In this document: piece by piece, positions 1 to 11,287 of the stretch
How the letters are laid out: every line of letters starts with the position of its first letter
Position numbering within the stretch: the first letter of the stretch is position 1
NCBI GenBank assembly: GCA_963576785.1
Contig: OY756139.1
Coordinates: forward strand, 682,001 to 746,000
Direction: 5' to 3'
Origin: Chlorophyllum brunneum
Taxonomy: Eukaryota; Basidiomycota; Agaricomycetes; Agaricales; Agaricaceae
Length of the DNA stretch: 64,000 nucleotides
Position numbers and translations under genes: made by a program
Notes under the pieces: model-generated
Told to the model about the DNA's origin: nothing
Databases searched by the model: none
Seen by the model: the letters and a program-made list of their open reading frames with translations, nothing else

Positions 1-185
1 ATGATAAGGTTGTTCCATCAAAGCTATTGTATTATGTTCGAGGTTTACGAAGGTTTGGATATACAGAGATAGGTGTATGACACCGGGGGAAAAGCAATGA
101 CGACGGGCAGGACTCCTCACATGGGATGATGAAAACTTCCAACCTATATCACATATACCAATGAATTCCCAACCCCCCGATTCAA

Positions 186-401
186 TTAGACCGTAGAAAT
201 ACCACCACCACCCCCCTGAGGTGTGCAGCAAGTCCAACAATTACCCCCACCCGCGGCATACGACGGAGGTGTGCAATCCGGTTTCTGGAAGTAGCAAATA
301 GCCAAGCAAATATCCGCCGCCTTGTTGGGCAACGGGGTAGCATTCCCGACCACCGAGAACGCGAGCAGTGCGGTGAACGAAGCCAATACGTTGAATTTCA
401 T
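186..401 (-). CDS. small secreted six-cysteine protein (paralogue 1)
   Basis: This is a single-exon 71-residue protein starting at the ATG at 401. Residues 1-21 form a short basic, hydrophobic signal peptide ending near VGNA. The mature part carries six cysteines spaced C-x3-C-x6-C-x11-C-x2-C-C, ending in CWTCC, followed by a glycine-rich tail. The gene at 1044-1238 has exactly the same cysteine spacing, so the two are paralogues about 640 bp apart on the same strand. The size, signal peptide and paired cysteines fit an extracellular disulfide-stabilised peptide. I do not recognise a named family, and any effector or adhesive role is inference. Confidence 0.68.
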   Translation of the reverse strand: MKFNVLASFTALLAFSVVGNATPLPNKAADICLAICYFQKPDCTPPSYAAGGGNCWTCCTPQGGGGGISTV

Positions 402-1043
402 GATGGAAGAGCTGTTTTTAAACTGGGTTAGCTAGAACCAACTTCATATCAAGGGCTGGACTGACGATATTCTGATATGAAATGAAGCGTACTAAGTGTC
501 TCACAGAAGGTTCAGAAAAGCTAAAGGTTGAGTGATTAGAAAGGAATATAACTGGTTCAGCGAGGGATAAAGCTCACCAAAGACTAAATTATTGCCTTGG
601 CTGGGGATCGATGAGTGGGGGATCCTGGCCATATATATGCCACCCCCATTGATTTTTGTCAGCACATCCGTAACATTCGGTGTTCAGCTGCCGTGTATAT
701 CTCATTGCTTGAGAAGTTTGGGCGGCGTTAGGCATCTGAATGGGCTTGGAATACGACATGCAGTGTAAGCCATCGCGGCACAATCGAAACAGTCACAGTT
801 TTGGCATCAACAAACAAGGGTAAGATCGAAGACAGGCTCCTGCTGAAATGCAGAGAATCTCCAATTACAACATGGTCTCCAATCCCTCTCCATGGGGAGG
901 AGCCCTAACGTATTACCCTTTCTCCAAGCGACGAGAGGAACAGGGAATATCTGGCATCACATTCAACACTTAATATACAAAATTCTTAGGTGGGTAGCTA
1001 CTCAACCCCTTCGCCTTACTTCACATCGCGTTCCACACTCCAC
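402..1043. other. spacer between the secreted-peptide paralogues
   Basis: This stretch holds no supported gene. A 64-codon minus-strand frame at 589-783 lacks the signal peptide and cysteine pattern of its neighbours, so I do not call it a third copy. Confidence 0.5.
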
Positions 1044-1238
1044 TCAGTATTGGTTGGAACAACAGGTCCAGCACCCTTTATCATAAGAGGGGTAGTATGG
1101 GGGCTTGCAGGCATGCTTCTCCGCCCAGCAAATAACCAAACAAGTGGGTGGTTTCTCTGACTTGGGCGCTGGATTAGCCTGGACCATCGCTGCGAGGGTG
1201 AAGAAAGTAGTGAACGAAATCAACGCCTTGAAATTCAT
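1044..1238 (-). CDS. small secreted six-cysteine protein (paralogue 2)
   Basis: This single-exon 64-residue protein has a signal peptide over about residues 1-21 (cut near VQANP). Its mature domain shows cysteine spacing C-x3-C-x6-C-x11-C-x2-C-C, identical to the 186-401 protein, with shared PP-x-Y and CWTCC elements. It lacks the glycine-rich tail of its neighbour. A TATA-like stretch lies just upstream on the minus strand, near 1252-1260. The conserved cysteine frame combined with diverged residues between cysteines suggests an old duplication maintained as a secreted disulfide-rich peptide. The function is unknown. Confidence 0.68.
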   Translation of the reverse strand: MNFKALISFTTFFTLAAMVQANPAPKSEKPPTCLVICWAEKHACKPPYYPSYDKGCWTCCSNQY

Positions 1239-1903
1239 CGTTGAAGTCTAGCATATAAAACCGCATCAGGTTACCACACCTAAACAATGAAGCGAAAAAT
1301 GAACACACAAAGGGGGTTCAAAAATATTCGTTTCGTATGTTGTGGTTATTTCAAAGAAGGCGACGGAACTGGTTTCGGGAGGGCAGGTGAGGAAAGATAG
1401 AAGATAGCTGAATAGAACTCATGCGCACCAATGTTGAACTTCTCAAGAGGAAGCGTCCTTTGACGCTAGGGAAACTCCTTACCCATAAAATACATAATCT
1501 TCAACGATTCTTGTCAATTCCTCTGCTGTATTGACTGCGCATCTGCCACAAGCTCAAGAGTCAGCTGTGGAGAATCAAAGCTTGGGTGTCGATAGGCATC
1601 TAGCCCAATGCTGGATACGACTGGTAGGGAATGCCAAGGCACTCAGCATTCCGTGACATTGCCATTGACGTGTCGTAGATGAATAAATGGTTGAATGGAA
1701 ATGGGAGTCACCCAATTACGACTCTTTGCTATGACGTTGATTGTGAGGAGGTGATTCTCATCATCCATGGTACAGGTCACAATGCAGCCAAAGATGTATG
1801 AGCCTCTTAAAGCGAGGCCAGCCGAAGGGAATTCAAATTCGGGTTCGGATAGACACGAAGGCTTTAATCAGATTACGAGTTGAAACCCTCTTTCCCGTTT
1901 CAT
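1239..1903. other. intergenic, nothing recognised
   Basis: About 665 bp between paralogue 2 and the 3' end of the PARG-like gene. I see no coding frame, RNA gene or repeat. Confidence 0.5.
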
Positions 1904-2996
1904 CTATACAGCCATCGTTCCAAACTTGTTCGCGAACTTCACGTATGTCTCGTGCCCAATGACTCCAAAGACAACCCTCTCAAATGACTTTCCGAACCTC
2001 GCATTCTCTCCAACCAACAACTCTGCCCACAACTCCACTACCATATCCACATTGTTCTTGAATACTCCCGTCCCAAAACTCCCTAATACCAAATTCCGCA
2101 CACCCTGCATCTCAAAGAGATACAAAAGGCGCGCCATGCGTTCTTTCATTACCGCACGTATTTTGGCCTCTGTGACCGACTCAGAATCGGCTTTTTGTCT
2201 ACGGTCCAAGGCTTGTTTACGTTTTTGTCGCACAACGCCAGCGTTTACAGCAGGTGATGTAAGAATGTCGATTTCGTAGGGAGGCATCCAACCTCCAGCA
2301 TCATTTCTGAACACAAGAACCGAGGGACTATAGATCATGGCGTGCGAGTAGTACCCATCGTTCTTCCCGTTGGTGATGGAGTGATTATACGAGTAGAACT
2401 GTTGACCGGCGGGGCATGTAAGGCTGGAATATAGTGTGGATGAACGCGCAATCGACTCTTCCTAGATTCAGACACAATGAATATAGGATAAGTACAAAGA
2501 AAGACACGTAAATACCTGAGCCTGAGCTCCAGTCAAGAACCCCCCTCCGGGTTTCCTTGCGGACGCGAAATTAAGTACCCCGACCGCGTGGGCACGTATT
2601 TCTGGTCGTTCTGTAGATTCGGGGGCCAGCTTCTGAAGGAGCCAATGCGCGGTGTCCAAGGTTGTTTTCTCCATCGCACCAATTTTCAACCCTGAAGGTC
2701 TATCCTCTGGCGAATATGATTGGGTCGACCAGGAGGACACTCTAGAATCGGGTCCACAATAGAGAGTATTCGCTTTCAGGTTCTCCACATTCTCTTTGAG
2801 GTCAAACCTCTCGGACGTGTCTGAGTCGGACCCCGGTTTGCCAAGGGTATACGACCCACTCTCGATGGCTTTCATTGTTTCATTCGCGATACGCGTAAGT
2901 ACACCCCTAGTGAGACCTCGATTCTGATTATGCTGGCGTGGCTATATAGGATTTCAGTAACGACAATGACGTGGGGAAGGCATCGACATACGACAT
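1904..2996 (-). CDS. TIGR02452/DUF2263 family protein (microbial-type poly(ADP-ribose) glycohydrolase-like)
   Basis: Exons on the minus strand are 2992-2996, 2516-2906 and 1904-2461, giving 317 residues. The first exon carries only ATG-TC before a GTATGT donor; it is needed to reach the family's amino-terminal motif, read here as RIANETMKAIESGSY. The macro-domain-like core has the glycine-rich motif GGGFLTGAQAQEESIARSS, whose GGG and QEE elements are the ADP-ribose-binding and catalytic signature of microbial PARGs. The second intron falls inside that QAQ-EE motif. Further on is LVLGSFGTGVFKNN, matching the conserved LVLGxxGxGVFxN block. The expected activity is hydrolysis of poly(ADP-ribose) in nucleus or cytosol. 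The fold is known from the family; activity here is inferred. Confidence 0.85.
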
Positions 2997-3481
2997 TTCC
3001 GAGTCTCCCTGACATAACTGAAAGTGCGTGTTTGGATGCTTGCGATGATATAGGTGGTTGTGCGGTTGGGAGATTTATTTATTTACGCGACGCATGACTT
3101 GGTTCGCGTCACTGCACCCGGCACCGCCTGCTGTGGTACCTTAATGTGTGGGCTGATTAAGATTTCAGGTCCAGGACGGTATTTACGAGGAAAATTTTCG
3201 AACTATGACTGGGGAAGATGGTTATCTGATTTCCACTGTCAAGGTGAAAATAAGGGAGAAGAGAACATGGGGAGTTGACTGAATGACGTGGTCACGGAAG
3301 TTTGTCTTTTCAGACTCCGCGACGACATAGTAATAGTAACAAGAATCCATTCATACAAAGAGTACAAGGGCATATTCAACAAAAATAATACACAGCATAC
3401 AATAGGCCGATAACAAACGACTGTCCACTGTCCACGAAATGTCCACGAAATGAACCGCCATTTGCTCGAGTCTTTGTAGCT
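2997..3481. other. intergenic, nothing recognised
   Basis: Promoter side of the PARG-like gene and 3' flank of the first BTB gene. No supported coding frame. Confidence 0.45.
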
Positions 3482-4384
3482 TCATGGTGTTGGAAAATCA
3501 AAGGGCGACACTGGCCTACTCCCTTCCGGCTCACCCTCGGATTCCGATCCAAAATCCTCAATGAAAGGTACTCCAAAAGCTTCAGCGACAATCCGCGACT
3601 TTTCTCTGTGGCTGAGGCCTTCACCGAGTGAACTGGCGGAAGAAGATGCATCACTTCCTTCGGAGGGTGGATGCGAGTGCGCGTGCGCCCCACGAAGCAT
3701 CTCTCGTGCTCGAGCGACGCAAAACTTTGTATCGTCGTCGAGCACGCTAAATTCCTCGCGGTTAAGCAGCCGTTCGCGAGAGGCGAGTTCAACATAGAGA
3801 GAGAATATTTCCTCTTCGGGCACGTTATATCTTTTGAAAACTTTGATTTTCTTGAACGTTTCCATCTCAATCTTCTTGATGTGAGAAATGGCAAACTCCC
3901 GGATTTTAGGGCAGTCCCATTTCGTGGCCAGTCGAAGGATCACTACCCATTGTCTTGGAGAAGTTCGATAAATGCCATAGCGTCTGCAAGGCGAGGATTA
4001 ATTTGAAGCACCTCTTTCAAAGGGGTTCGACTTACGGATTGTAAAATACCCACAAAAATCTGGCGAAGTCATTCGGACTTTCATCTATGATTATAGGCGC
4101 TGACTCGTGGAAGCCAATCATCCTCTTCCCTTCTCCAGAGGGGTCTGATTTCGCAATCTCGTCCTTCCAATAACCAGATTCCTGGTCCAGGAGGGAGGAG
4201 TGGATGCGAAATCTTGTCTCTCTTGCCTATAGTACGTAGCACTCATGAGCGTCTCCAAGTGGTAGAGTGATAGGCTGCAAACCAGGACATGCAGATCGGC
4301 ACTTGTTATGTAGTATTCTTTATGTCTGGGGTAGTCGTCCCCAATCGTCGAGCCATTGGTGGTATACGTTGCTCTCAGCCCCAT
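3482..4384 (-). CDS. BTB/POZ-like domain protein (copy A)
   Basis: Exons are 4283-4384, 4036-4226 and 3482-3983, giving 264 residues. After a short leader the BTB fold starts at EYYITSADLHVL and continues ARETRFRIHSSLLDQES, the part that in this mushroom-expanded family reads as strand, loop and the 'F-x-V/I-H-S' helix. DESPNDFARFLWVFYNP and RLATKWDCPKIREFAISHI complete the domain. The carboxy tail is acidic and serine-rich. BTB domains dimerise or link proteins to cullin-3 or chromatin; no partner domain is visible. Copy B at 5388-6521 has the same three splice positions and phases, marking a tandem duplication. Both first-intron donors are weak (GTTTGC here). Confidence 0.75.
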
Positions 4385-5387
4385 GAGAAGGCGTCGTTAG
4401 GTGTGGTCTGAGGAGAAGAGTCGTTATCTGTGTCAGTAGTAGGCTATGTGTCAATAGAAGCACAGCTTCGAAACAGCTAATGTAGAAGTTATGGGCGTTT
4501 GTCCCACTCGATTTGTCTGCCGTGTGAATCGCTACCTTGTTCTCGAAGCATCGCGTGATAATCGTGAACCCCGAGAAGGAACATCTAAACATAGCTGTGA
4601 GAAAGATAGGGGTAACGCTCCCGCCTGAGTACGACTTCCCAGCCCAGTTTATACATATACGTACATATATGGACCTCCAGAACGTCTTCCCCATTGCCCA
4701 GGACTGCATCGTGGTTTCCAAATGCTAAGATTTAAATAACGCCCCCTTCCTCACCCTCAGGCAAAACACTGCATTTGCAATCGGAACTTGGCTCCCTCGC
4801 CACGCTCTCGACTATCATAACTATATATGTACTATACAGCATTAAGTGTTTCTCCTTTCAGCCTTTGTCTATATATACAGATCCACAGCGGAGGCGGCCA
4901 CACCTCAGGTCTTTGTATCAAAGAATCAAGCCCAGGATAGCCAATCATAGCCCATAGCCTGTTATGGTTCCTTCAGAGGTACAAGGGTGAGAGCCGAGGA
5001 CAAGTCTCGTATGGGGTTACTAGCAATGGGTTGGGCTGTCTAAATACAACCATCTCCTCTGTGTCGACTGTGCACTGCGTAATGTACTGCGGAGCCTGCT
5101 AATCCCTTGCGCGTCTTTGATTGTCAAGGGCAATCATAAACCCCATCTGATTAATCCATGAATCTACGATTCATTGATTGCGCGAATGGCATGTTCTGGC
5201 AAACATCACTAGTGCTCAAGCGGGCGTCATGGGATAGCTGTTAGCTGGGCTACTGGCACAGAGGAGCCCTATACCATAATGCTACAGCGTCTTCAAGGTC
5301 AAAAGTATATTACGAATACACGAAGCAGTGCCTATTTATGATTTACAGAATTACTCGTCCAAAAGGACATCAAGATATCGCGGGGAG
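4385..5387. other. intergenic between the BTB copies
   Basis: About 1 kb upstream of copy A and downstream of copy B. Short open frames on both strands near 4320-4728 overlap each other and show no domain or signal, so I call no gene. Confidence 0.4.
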
Positions 5388-6521
5388 TCAAGCAAGCAAA
5401 GCACACATGAACGAAATGAAGAGACAATACGGTATGATGAAATCGTGGAGCATAGTGGGAAGGCGCACGTAGTGTTCAAAGCGACTAAGGGATCGTTCAT
5501 CCTGGCCTACCTCCAAAATCTCCCATTCATCACACAGGTCGTCGTTCCCTTCTTTACTATCACCCTGTTCGAGAGTCTCCTCAGCTTCAGCATCAGGAAG
5601 GGGAATCATAACTCCCGCTTCTTCTTCCTGGGTCACAACGGAACTGAAGACGGTCGAAGCTGGCGACGCAGGAGGCTGGAGCAATAACTGAAATCAAACC
5701 CAGGCCAAACTCGTATAACCAATGAAATTTACCAGGTCGTTATTCATTGGAACGTCCCGTTCAGGGTCAGTCTGAAGACTTGCCTCCGACCCCTCTTCAA
5801 GATTGCTTTCAGGAGGGACAGGGAGTGGTGCATGAGAGATTCCGCGTACTCGGACAGTTTGAAACGGTCCATTATCGTCGAGGACGCGGGATTCTTCAAG
5901 CCTCTCCTCATCACGGGATGCAAGATCGACCAGCAGTGAGAAATAGTGTTTGATCGGAACGCCATAGTTCTGAAAGACCTCGACTTTCTCAAATGTTTCC
6001 ATTGGGCCTGCTTTAATATGAGAAACGGTAAAATCCAGAATGTTAGGACAGCCCCATTTCGTCGCTAAACGAAGAAGGGCTACCCATTCATCTGGAGTGG
6101 CTTCGTAAATATCGTAACGTCTAAAAGAAATTGCTCAAAGCTGTTTTTTTCGACTACAGTGCCAGTGAGACGACCTACGGATTATAAAAAACCCACAAGA
6201 ATCGTACAAAGTCCTCTGGATCTTCATCCAGGATGAACGGTATGGATTCATGCGACCCAGGTGCCAATTCTTCACTTTCTGAGGAGTCTAGGCATCTGAG
6301 TTGACGACGCCAATAATCGGATTCACGATCCAAGAAATATGAATGCACTGGAAAGTACGTGTCCCTGGCCTATGATGAAGAGATGATTATTGGTCTACCA
6401 AGTCCACGAGATGTGTTTGATAACCGACTAGGATGTGGAAATCTGCACCATCAATATAGTATTCCGGATGTCGACGATAATCACCGGTATTAATATGGAC
6501 TGGGGATCCGTTAGAGCTCAT
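5388..6521 (-). CDS. BTB/POZ-like domain protein (copy B)
   Basis: Exons are 6429-6521, 6179-6369, 5733-6120 and 5388-5687, giving 323 residues. The first three exons align with copy A in sequence and intron phase: EYYIDGADFHIL, ARDTYFPVHSYFLD, DEDPEDFVRFLWVFYNP, RLATKWGCPNILDF. A fourth exon is inferred from a GTAAAT donor and a GATTTCAG acceptor in phase 0. It adds an acidic tail rich in Glu and Asp (for example TQEEEAG and DLCDEWEILE) that copy A lacks. If that 45-nt intron is not spliced, the protein stops at 5694 with 236 residues. The first-intron donor is the unusual GTCGGT. The role is unknown beyond the BTB interaction domain. Confidence 0.72.
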
Positions 6522-8298
6522 AGGAAAGGGCGGGTATATTGGAATTTTGCAAGGACTGGGTCCAAGTTTTTAACCTTGGCGGGTGCACTGAGAGAAGTAT
6601 GTCGTTTAGGAATTTTGGGAGTCAGTTGCTTGGGATTGAACCACCTCGTGGCAGACCGATTTGTACTGGAAGTGCCGCGTGGAGTGGATAGTCCCAAGAA
6701 GCGACAACCAAGATTGGTCGTCAAAAGATATCCGCCTGTCATAAGCAAGCTTATTTGACGGGTGTGATGTATTAAGTTTGAGAAGAGCCGTCTGGTGACA
6801 AGGTCACTCAACGTTCAACGTTCGACGTTGGTCGAGTGTGGAACGTCCCTTGGTAAGAAATCATGATACGCATTAGTCTCACCCCATCTTCGGCATTTTG
6901 GTTTCGAACTCGTAAACGTACTTGTGAATCCAACGATAGATTTTGAGCCCAAGTTATTTTTACCAGTGCGCAGCGGGAAGGGCGGCCACGCAGCAGGCTT
7001 CAAAACCTAATTATTAGAAAGAACGGGACTGCGAGGCACTAACCTGTTGTTCTCTATGACGTCTTGAAGAGATACTAGGAGACATGTGCCTACCACCTGG
7101 CAAACTACGAAGTTCGGAACCAACGAATGCTCGATTTCTGTGGGGGGGAGGGGACCAGGAACTGTCGTATAGAACAAGCAAGGGTACACCCTTGAGATTG
7201 ATCTGGGACTGTTAGTGGGGCTCGATCACATCATGCTTTGGTGCGGATCGTGCTTCACGTTCTGAGTGATCATCAACCCGGGGCGAGAGTAGAGCAGCTC
7301 GGGTGGCAGTGCTCGAATATCATCCAAAGCACGTGTACTATTAGCGAATAATGACAGAAACCGTTGTGCCTTAGATTAGAAAAGTGGCTCCCCTGCTCAC
7401 CCACTATCACCACCTATATTTTGAAATTGGAGTCAATGGAGGAATGGAATTTCCTCCAACTTAACAATCCAACAACCCGTATCTATATTCCATGGGGACT
7501 TCTTCTGCCCTCGGTATTCGAGCATACATGCTCAAGTCAAAGCCGGACTTGGGTCCGAGGCGTTATCCTCCAAGGGTCTCAGTTCTATTACTGCTCATAA
7601 CACAGGTTTGTAGAAGCAGCCGGAGGCCACAGTATCCTAACTCATCTTTCTACATGATGCAGTTTTGGATGGTGCACGAGCAATGGCACGGAATACAGCG
7701 ATCTGTGAGTCGATCTGAAGGTCTCTTTGTTGACTATACGTTTGGGCATCATTCTATCACCTGTGGGTGCCGCTAAGTGACGTGTAGCATAGATAGTATC
7801 TTAACCATATCCCAGTTGTATGTCCTCTTGTGGTGCACTTAAAATAGCCGCAAACGTCGTTCAGACTCACAAACCTTTAAAAAATTGTTCGTGAACTCGA
7901 ATTTCATCCGTGCAGGAAAAAAAACCCCAGTTCTGGCATGCATCCCCCGGCGGGTCGAGACATGGAGGGATGGCAACGACCCAGGTTACCACTACCCCAT
8001 TGATGCCCACTACACGTAGCGGATTGGCATTGTTCGGATCGAGAGCACTGCAGTGGAAGAGGACAGAATAGGAATTGTGCCGAACTGAATTTCCTGGTTG
8101 AGATAAGCGCTTATGCACATGGTGCACACTTGGCGCTGATTGACATAATTGAAATCTCAAATGGAGACGGAGCAAGCAGCGTGTTAATCGAGGCTAATTA
8201 TAGCATGGTGTGTATACCCTGTCAGCAGTGGCTTCCCACATATATCGCGCTATATATTTCCGGGGAATTAATCCCTCACCACCTGCTCGTTCACCACC
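6522..8298. other. long intergenic stretch before the F-box gene
   Basis: About 1.8 kb with no supported gene. A minus-strand frame at 7867-8175 (about 100 codons, ending in a Trp/Cys-containing stretch) is the best open frame but has no ATG in a good place and no recognised domain. Confidence 0.4.
8251..8258 (+). promoter_or_regulatory. TATA-like element of the F-box gene
   Basis: TATATATT lies about 40 nt upstream of the ATG at 8299, a normal position for a core promoter with a short 5' leader. Confidence 0.4.
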
Positions 8299-9732
8299 AT
8301 GGTCGCCCAATATACTAATTCATCACTCCCCATAGAGCTGCAGACAATCATTGTGCAGAACGTCTCCGACCCAGACGATCTCCACAACCTTGCGCAGACT
8401 TCTCGCGACTTCAACTTCCTCGCGGTCGAAGAGCTGTGCTCCATATACGACGTTCATCCTCATGAGGGAGTTTTGGACCTCAACAGCAGCACTCTTCCCA
8501 TCCTCTCATCCCTCGCAATCTCGCTGTCTATGGTTGGGGAAACCCTCCATTCCTTGAATTGTGACTTGACCAACACTCAAGTGTCCGAGGAGTTGCTAAA
8601 GCAGACACGTTCCCTGCTTAACTTTGTCAAGGTCCTGTCTTCGGTCCAGAGGGCCTCCTTCTTTTCGATCAATAGTGGCTCGAAGGAATGGGAAGACACC
8701 ATGACCGGCGTCTACAGCGCCCTGGCTGACAGGTCCTGCACTGACCTCCATGTCAAGACTCTCACTCGATCCACCACACCCCCTCCTCGCGGCGACAAAT
8801 TGTCGACATTGTTGCAAAAATTCTCCCTTCCTTCACTAAGCAAGAGAAGGAACTCGAGGTCCGTTAAGCCCACAAATAAGCTCGAAAATTGTTACGTCCA
8901 GACCCTCCCAACCTTCCTCCAGCCCCAACTCCTCTATCGACTCAACACCTCTTCTCAACTCACCACTTTGACTTTTCGCTATATCTATAATTATCAGGAG
9001 TGGGACGACTTTATCCATCATCTCGACCTGCCCTCCCTCACCACACTCACCGTTTCTCACTGCATCATACCCGGAAAAGCTTTCTCCACTTTCCTCAGTC
9101 ATCACCCCACAATCACCTCACTTGATTTCCATCATAACACTTACCTACGGCATAATCCACCCGCTCTACCTCCGGGGATCCTACCCCGACTCACAAAGCT
9201 TCGTACCTCATCGGAGTATCTCGTCCGTTATTTCCCATCTCTCGATACCTTCCCAGACCTCGCAGCGGTGATTCTGCCCGCGGGTGACATGGCTCGTGAT
9301 GCCACAAGAGCAACAATGGCACTTCAAGCACTCCTGCCTTGTGTCAACGATATTACGTTGAGCCTTGAATTCACTTACGTTCAATGCCTCGATCTCTGGC
9401 TTCGAGAAAATTTAGTTCGGGCACACAAGTTCAGATACGCTAATCGCTTCTCCGAAACGGATCCGACTCAACATTTATCTTGTGTCAAAGCGTTAAAGCT
9501 CGATTCAAAATTGACAGCGTATTCGTCGGATGGAGTGGTGGATTCGTTGGCTCAGTGGTTATGTATGTTTCCTGCGTTGAGTCGGGTGTTTATTACACGC
9601 CCTTGTCTTCCCGCAGTGTTTCCAAGGGATCGTTTTGAGGAGTTTGCAAAAGGAATTGCGAAGGGTTCTAGGGCGATGAAGAATATAAGCGTAGAGGCGG
9701 ATGATTTCAGTGTTTGGACGTGGTGTTGTTAG
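8299..9732 (+). CDS. F-box protein with leucine-rich C-terminal region
   Basis: This single-exon gene encodes 477 residues, unusual here because most neighbours have introns. Residues about 11-52 form an F-box-like helix bundle (LPIELQTIIVQNVSDPDD, then LHNLAQTSRDFNFLAVEELC), which would bind SKP1 in an SCF ubiquitin ligase. The remainder is a solenoid-like series of imperfect leucine-rich segments, for example LTTLTFRYIYNYQEWDDF and LPSLTTLTVSHCIIPG, as in agaricomycete F-box/LRR proteins that recognise substrates. A basic linker (KRRNSRSVKP) lies near residue 190. The substrate cannot be predicted. The start is the first ATG and sits shortly after a TATA-like element. Confidence 0.8.
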   Translation: MVAQYTNSSLPIELQTIIVQNVSDPDDLHNLAQTSRDFNFLAVEELCSIYDVHPHEGVLDLNSSTLPILSSLAISLSMVGETLHSLNCDLTNTQVSEELLKQTRSLLNFVKVLSSVQRASFFSINSGSKEWEDTMTGVYSALADRSCTDLHVKTLTRSTTPPPRGDKLSTLLQKFSLPSLSKRRNSRSVKPTNKLENCYVQTLPTFLQPQLLYRLNTSSQLTTLTFRYIYNYQEWDDFIHHLDLPSLTTLTVSHCIIPGKAFSTFLSHHPTITSLDFHHNTYLRHNPPALPPGILPRLTKLRTSSEYLVRYFPSLDTFPDLAAVILPAGDMARDATRATMALQALLPCVNDITLSLEFTYVQCLDLWLRENLVRAHKFRYANRFSETDPTQHLSCVKALKLDSKLTAYSSDGVVDSLAQWLCMFPALSRVFITRPCLPAVFPRDRFEEFAKGIAKGSRAMKNISVEADDFSVWTWCC

Positions 9733-10269
9733 AGTGCGGTTCGGGTACCGAGAATTTGTGTGCACCTTTTTGATCCTTATGTTTTCCCACGTACATATGA
9801 TATGTCTAGATCACTACAAAGGACCTTCGTTTCTATATTGGGTGTCTGGCTGACATTCTCATGGTGTGTAGAATGTGGTCGGTTCTCTCTTGAGTTTATC
9901 ATCCCTTTTTGTTTCCTTCCCACCAAAACGTATAGAAGGCTAATTTTGATTGGTGCTTTGGTATTGTACAAGTGTGTAAATCTAGGATTTCCATGAGGTG
10001 TTTCTGAATCGACCTCTTTTAGAAGGCCAATCACCATTTACTAGTTTTGTCTGTTGCGTCTGTGCGTAATTTTGATAATACGAATTGCGCGCGAGCTCTT
10101 GTCGTGCTTGTGTCAAGTACTCCGATACCATCTGATACCAATACGAGATCTGGTAGACAGACGATAACGGATTATACAGACTAGCATCAGTCTGACTATG
10201 TACTTAGCTTCAGCGGGAAAGTCGGAATGGCAAAATTATCAACAGAATCTCAGAGAGCGCATTCAACAT
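9733..10269. other. intergenic, nothing recognised
   Basis: 3' flank of the F-box gene. Overlapping open frames on both strands around 9760-10037 are low-complexity in codon terms and show no domain. Confidence 0.4.
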
Positions 10270-10277
10270 TATAAAAG
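10270..10277 (+). promoter_or_regulatory. TATA box upstream of the orphan gene
   Basis: TATAAAAG is a consensus TATA box. An ATG 25 nt downstream (10302) opens a 30-codon frame that ends at a GTAGGT donor (10391), so transcription probably starts near 10300 and this region is a first exon, coding or leader. Confidence 0.5.
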
Positions 10278-10468
10278 CCCCGATTTACAAAGGTGTAGAA
10301 CATGAAGAATTGGGTTTGGAGAGACAATCCCAAAGAGGATGAGGATGCAGTCTGCCGGACCTCTGATCTCAGAAAATCGAGGAAAAGAGAGTAGGTGCGG
10401 AAGAGGTCAAGTGTTTCATCGATGATATCGTATTGCGTTCCGCCGCATATGTATAGCGTGCAGTGTTG

Positions 10469-10952
10469 ATGAAGTATATTCCATACCGAAGGGAACTAGA
10501 CCGTGAATGCATGCTTGAATGGCAAAACAATGAGGATAATGAGTTTACTGACTTGGTACATATCAAGCACCTCATTGAATGAATACTAACAAATAAAATA
10601 GGGTGGTACTTACTTCGTGCATGCCCATTATGCATTGAAGCCCCTGTGGCGTTGTCTCCGTAGGTCCATATCCACCAGCCCATCAAGTACTTATGACTCA
10701 CTAACCACCCCGACGTCGAACGCAAATCAGTCAGATTCTCCGAGTGCCCTGAAGAAACCCATCCTTATAATCACAGTGCCCAAAGATCAAGTAGTATCTC
10801 CGATCAGAAACCACAATCAATCAGAATACGCTACCAAAAGCACACCTAGTAGGCAATCCACATTCTATACATTTGATTCCACATCAGACGCACCATGCGG
10901 CTGTGCCTATCCCCAAGTTGAGTACCACCGGGATGAGTTCGCCGTTTCGTGA
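10469..10952 (+). CDS. orphan protein, two-exon model
   Basis: Exons 10469-10555 and 10602-10952 give 145 residues. The 46-nt intron has a GTACAT donor, a perfect TACTAAC branch site at 10584-10590 and an AATAG acceptor; joining it keeps one frame from ATG to stop. The first exon encodes a charged helix (MKYIPYRRELDRECMLEW), the second a short basic segment (YALKPLWRCLRRS) and then a Ser/Thr/Pro/Asn-rich tail. An upstream exon from 10302 is likely, but its phase 2 donor at 10391 does not join this frame by a simple splice, so the true amino terminus is uncertain. I recognise no family. Confidence 0.5.
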
Positions 10953-11287
10953 AAGTATCAACGCAAGTTATTGAGCGACTTTTGCCATGGCCGATTCCGA
11001 CGGCCTGATTTACCAGCGAAAACACTATGAACTGGTGATAATATAGATGAGAAATAATGTATAAACATGATATACAGTTTGATAGGGAAATCGATAGATC
11101 AACTGAGCGATCTAGGACTAGATAAGCGCAGTAGTGATATTGAAATTCATCTCTAACTCTAAATAAAGATGTCGATCATGAAAAAGGGATCATAATGAAA
11201 GTCAATAGAACCTGGACGTCATGGGTGGTCCAAGAAGCATATAGATATCCCCAGCGACGCGCCTTCGCGATCTCCAAGTCGTGAGTC
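10953..11287. other. intergenic, nothing recognised
   Basis: Short convergent spacer between the orphan gene and the NTF2-like gene. No supported feature. Confidence 0.45.

Noticed and set aside
589..783. Possible third cysteine-rich peptide between the two secreted paralogues
   Set aside because: It lacks a signal peptide and the cysteine spacing, and its start context is poor.
7867..8175. About 100-codon minus-strand frame that looked protein-like
   Set aside because: It has no suitable ATG, no domain, and no splice signals joining it to other coding segments.
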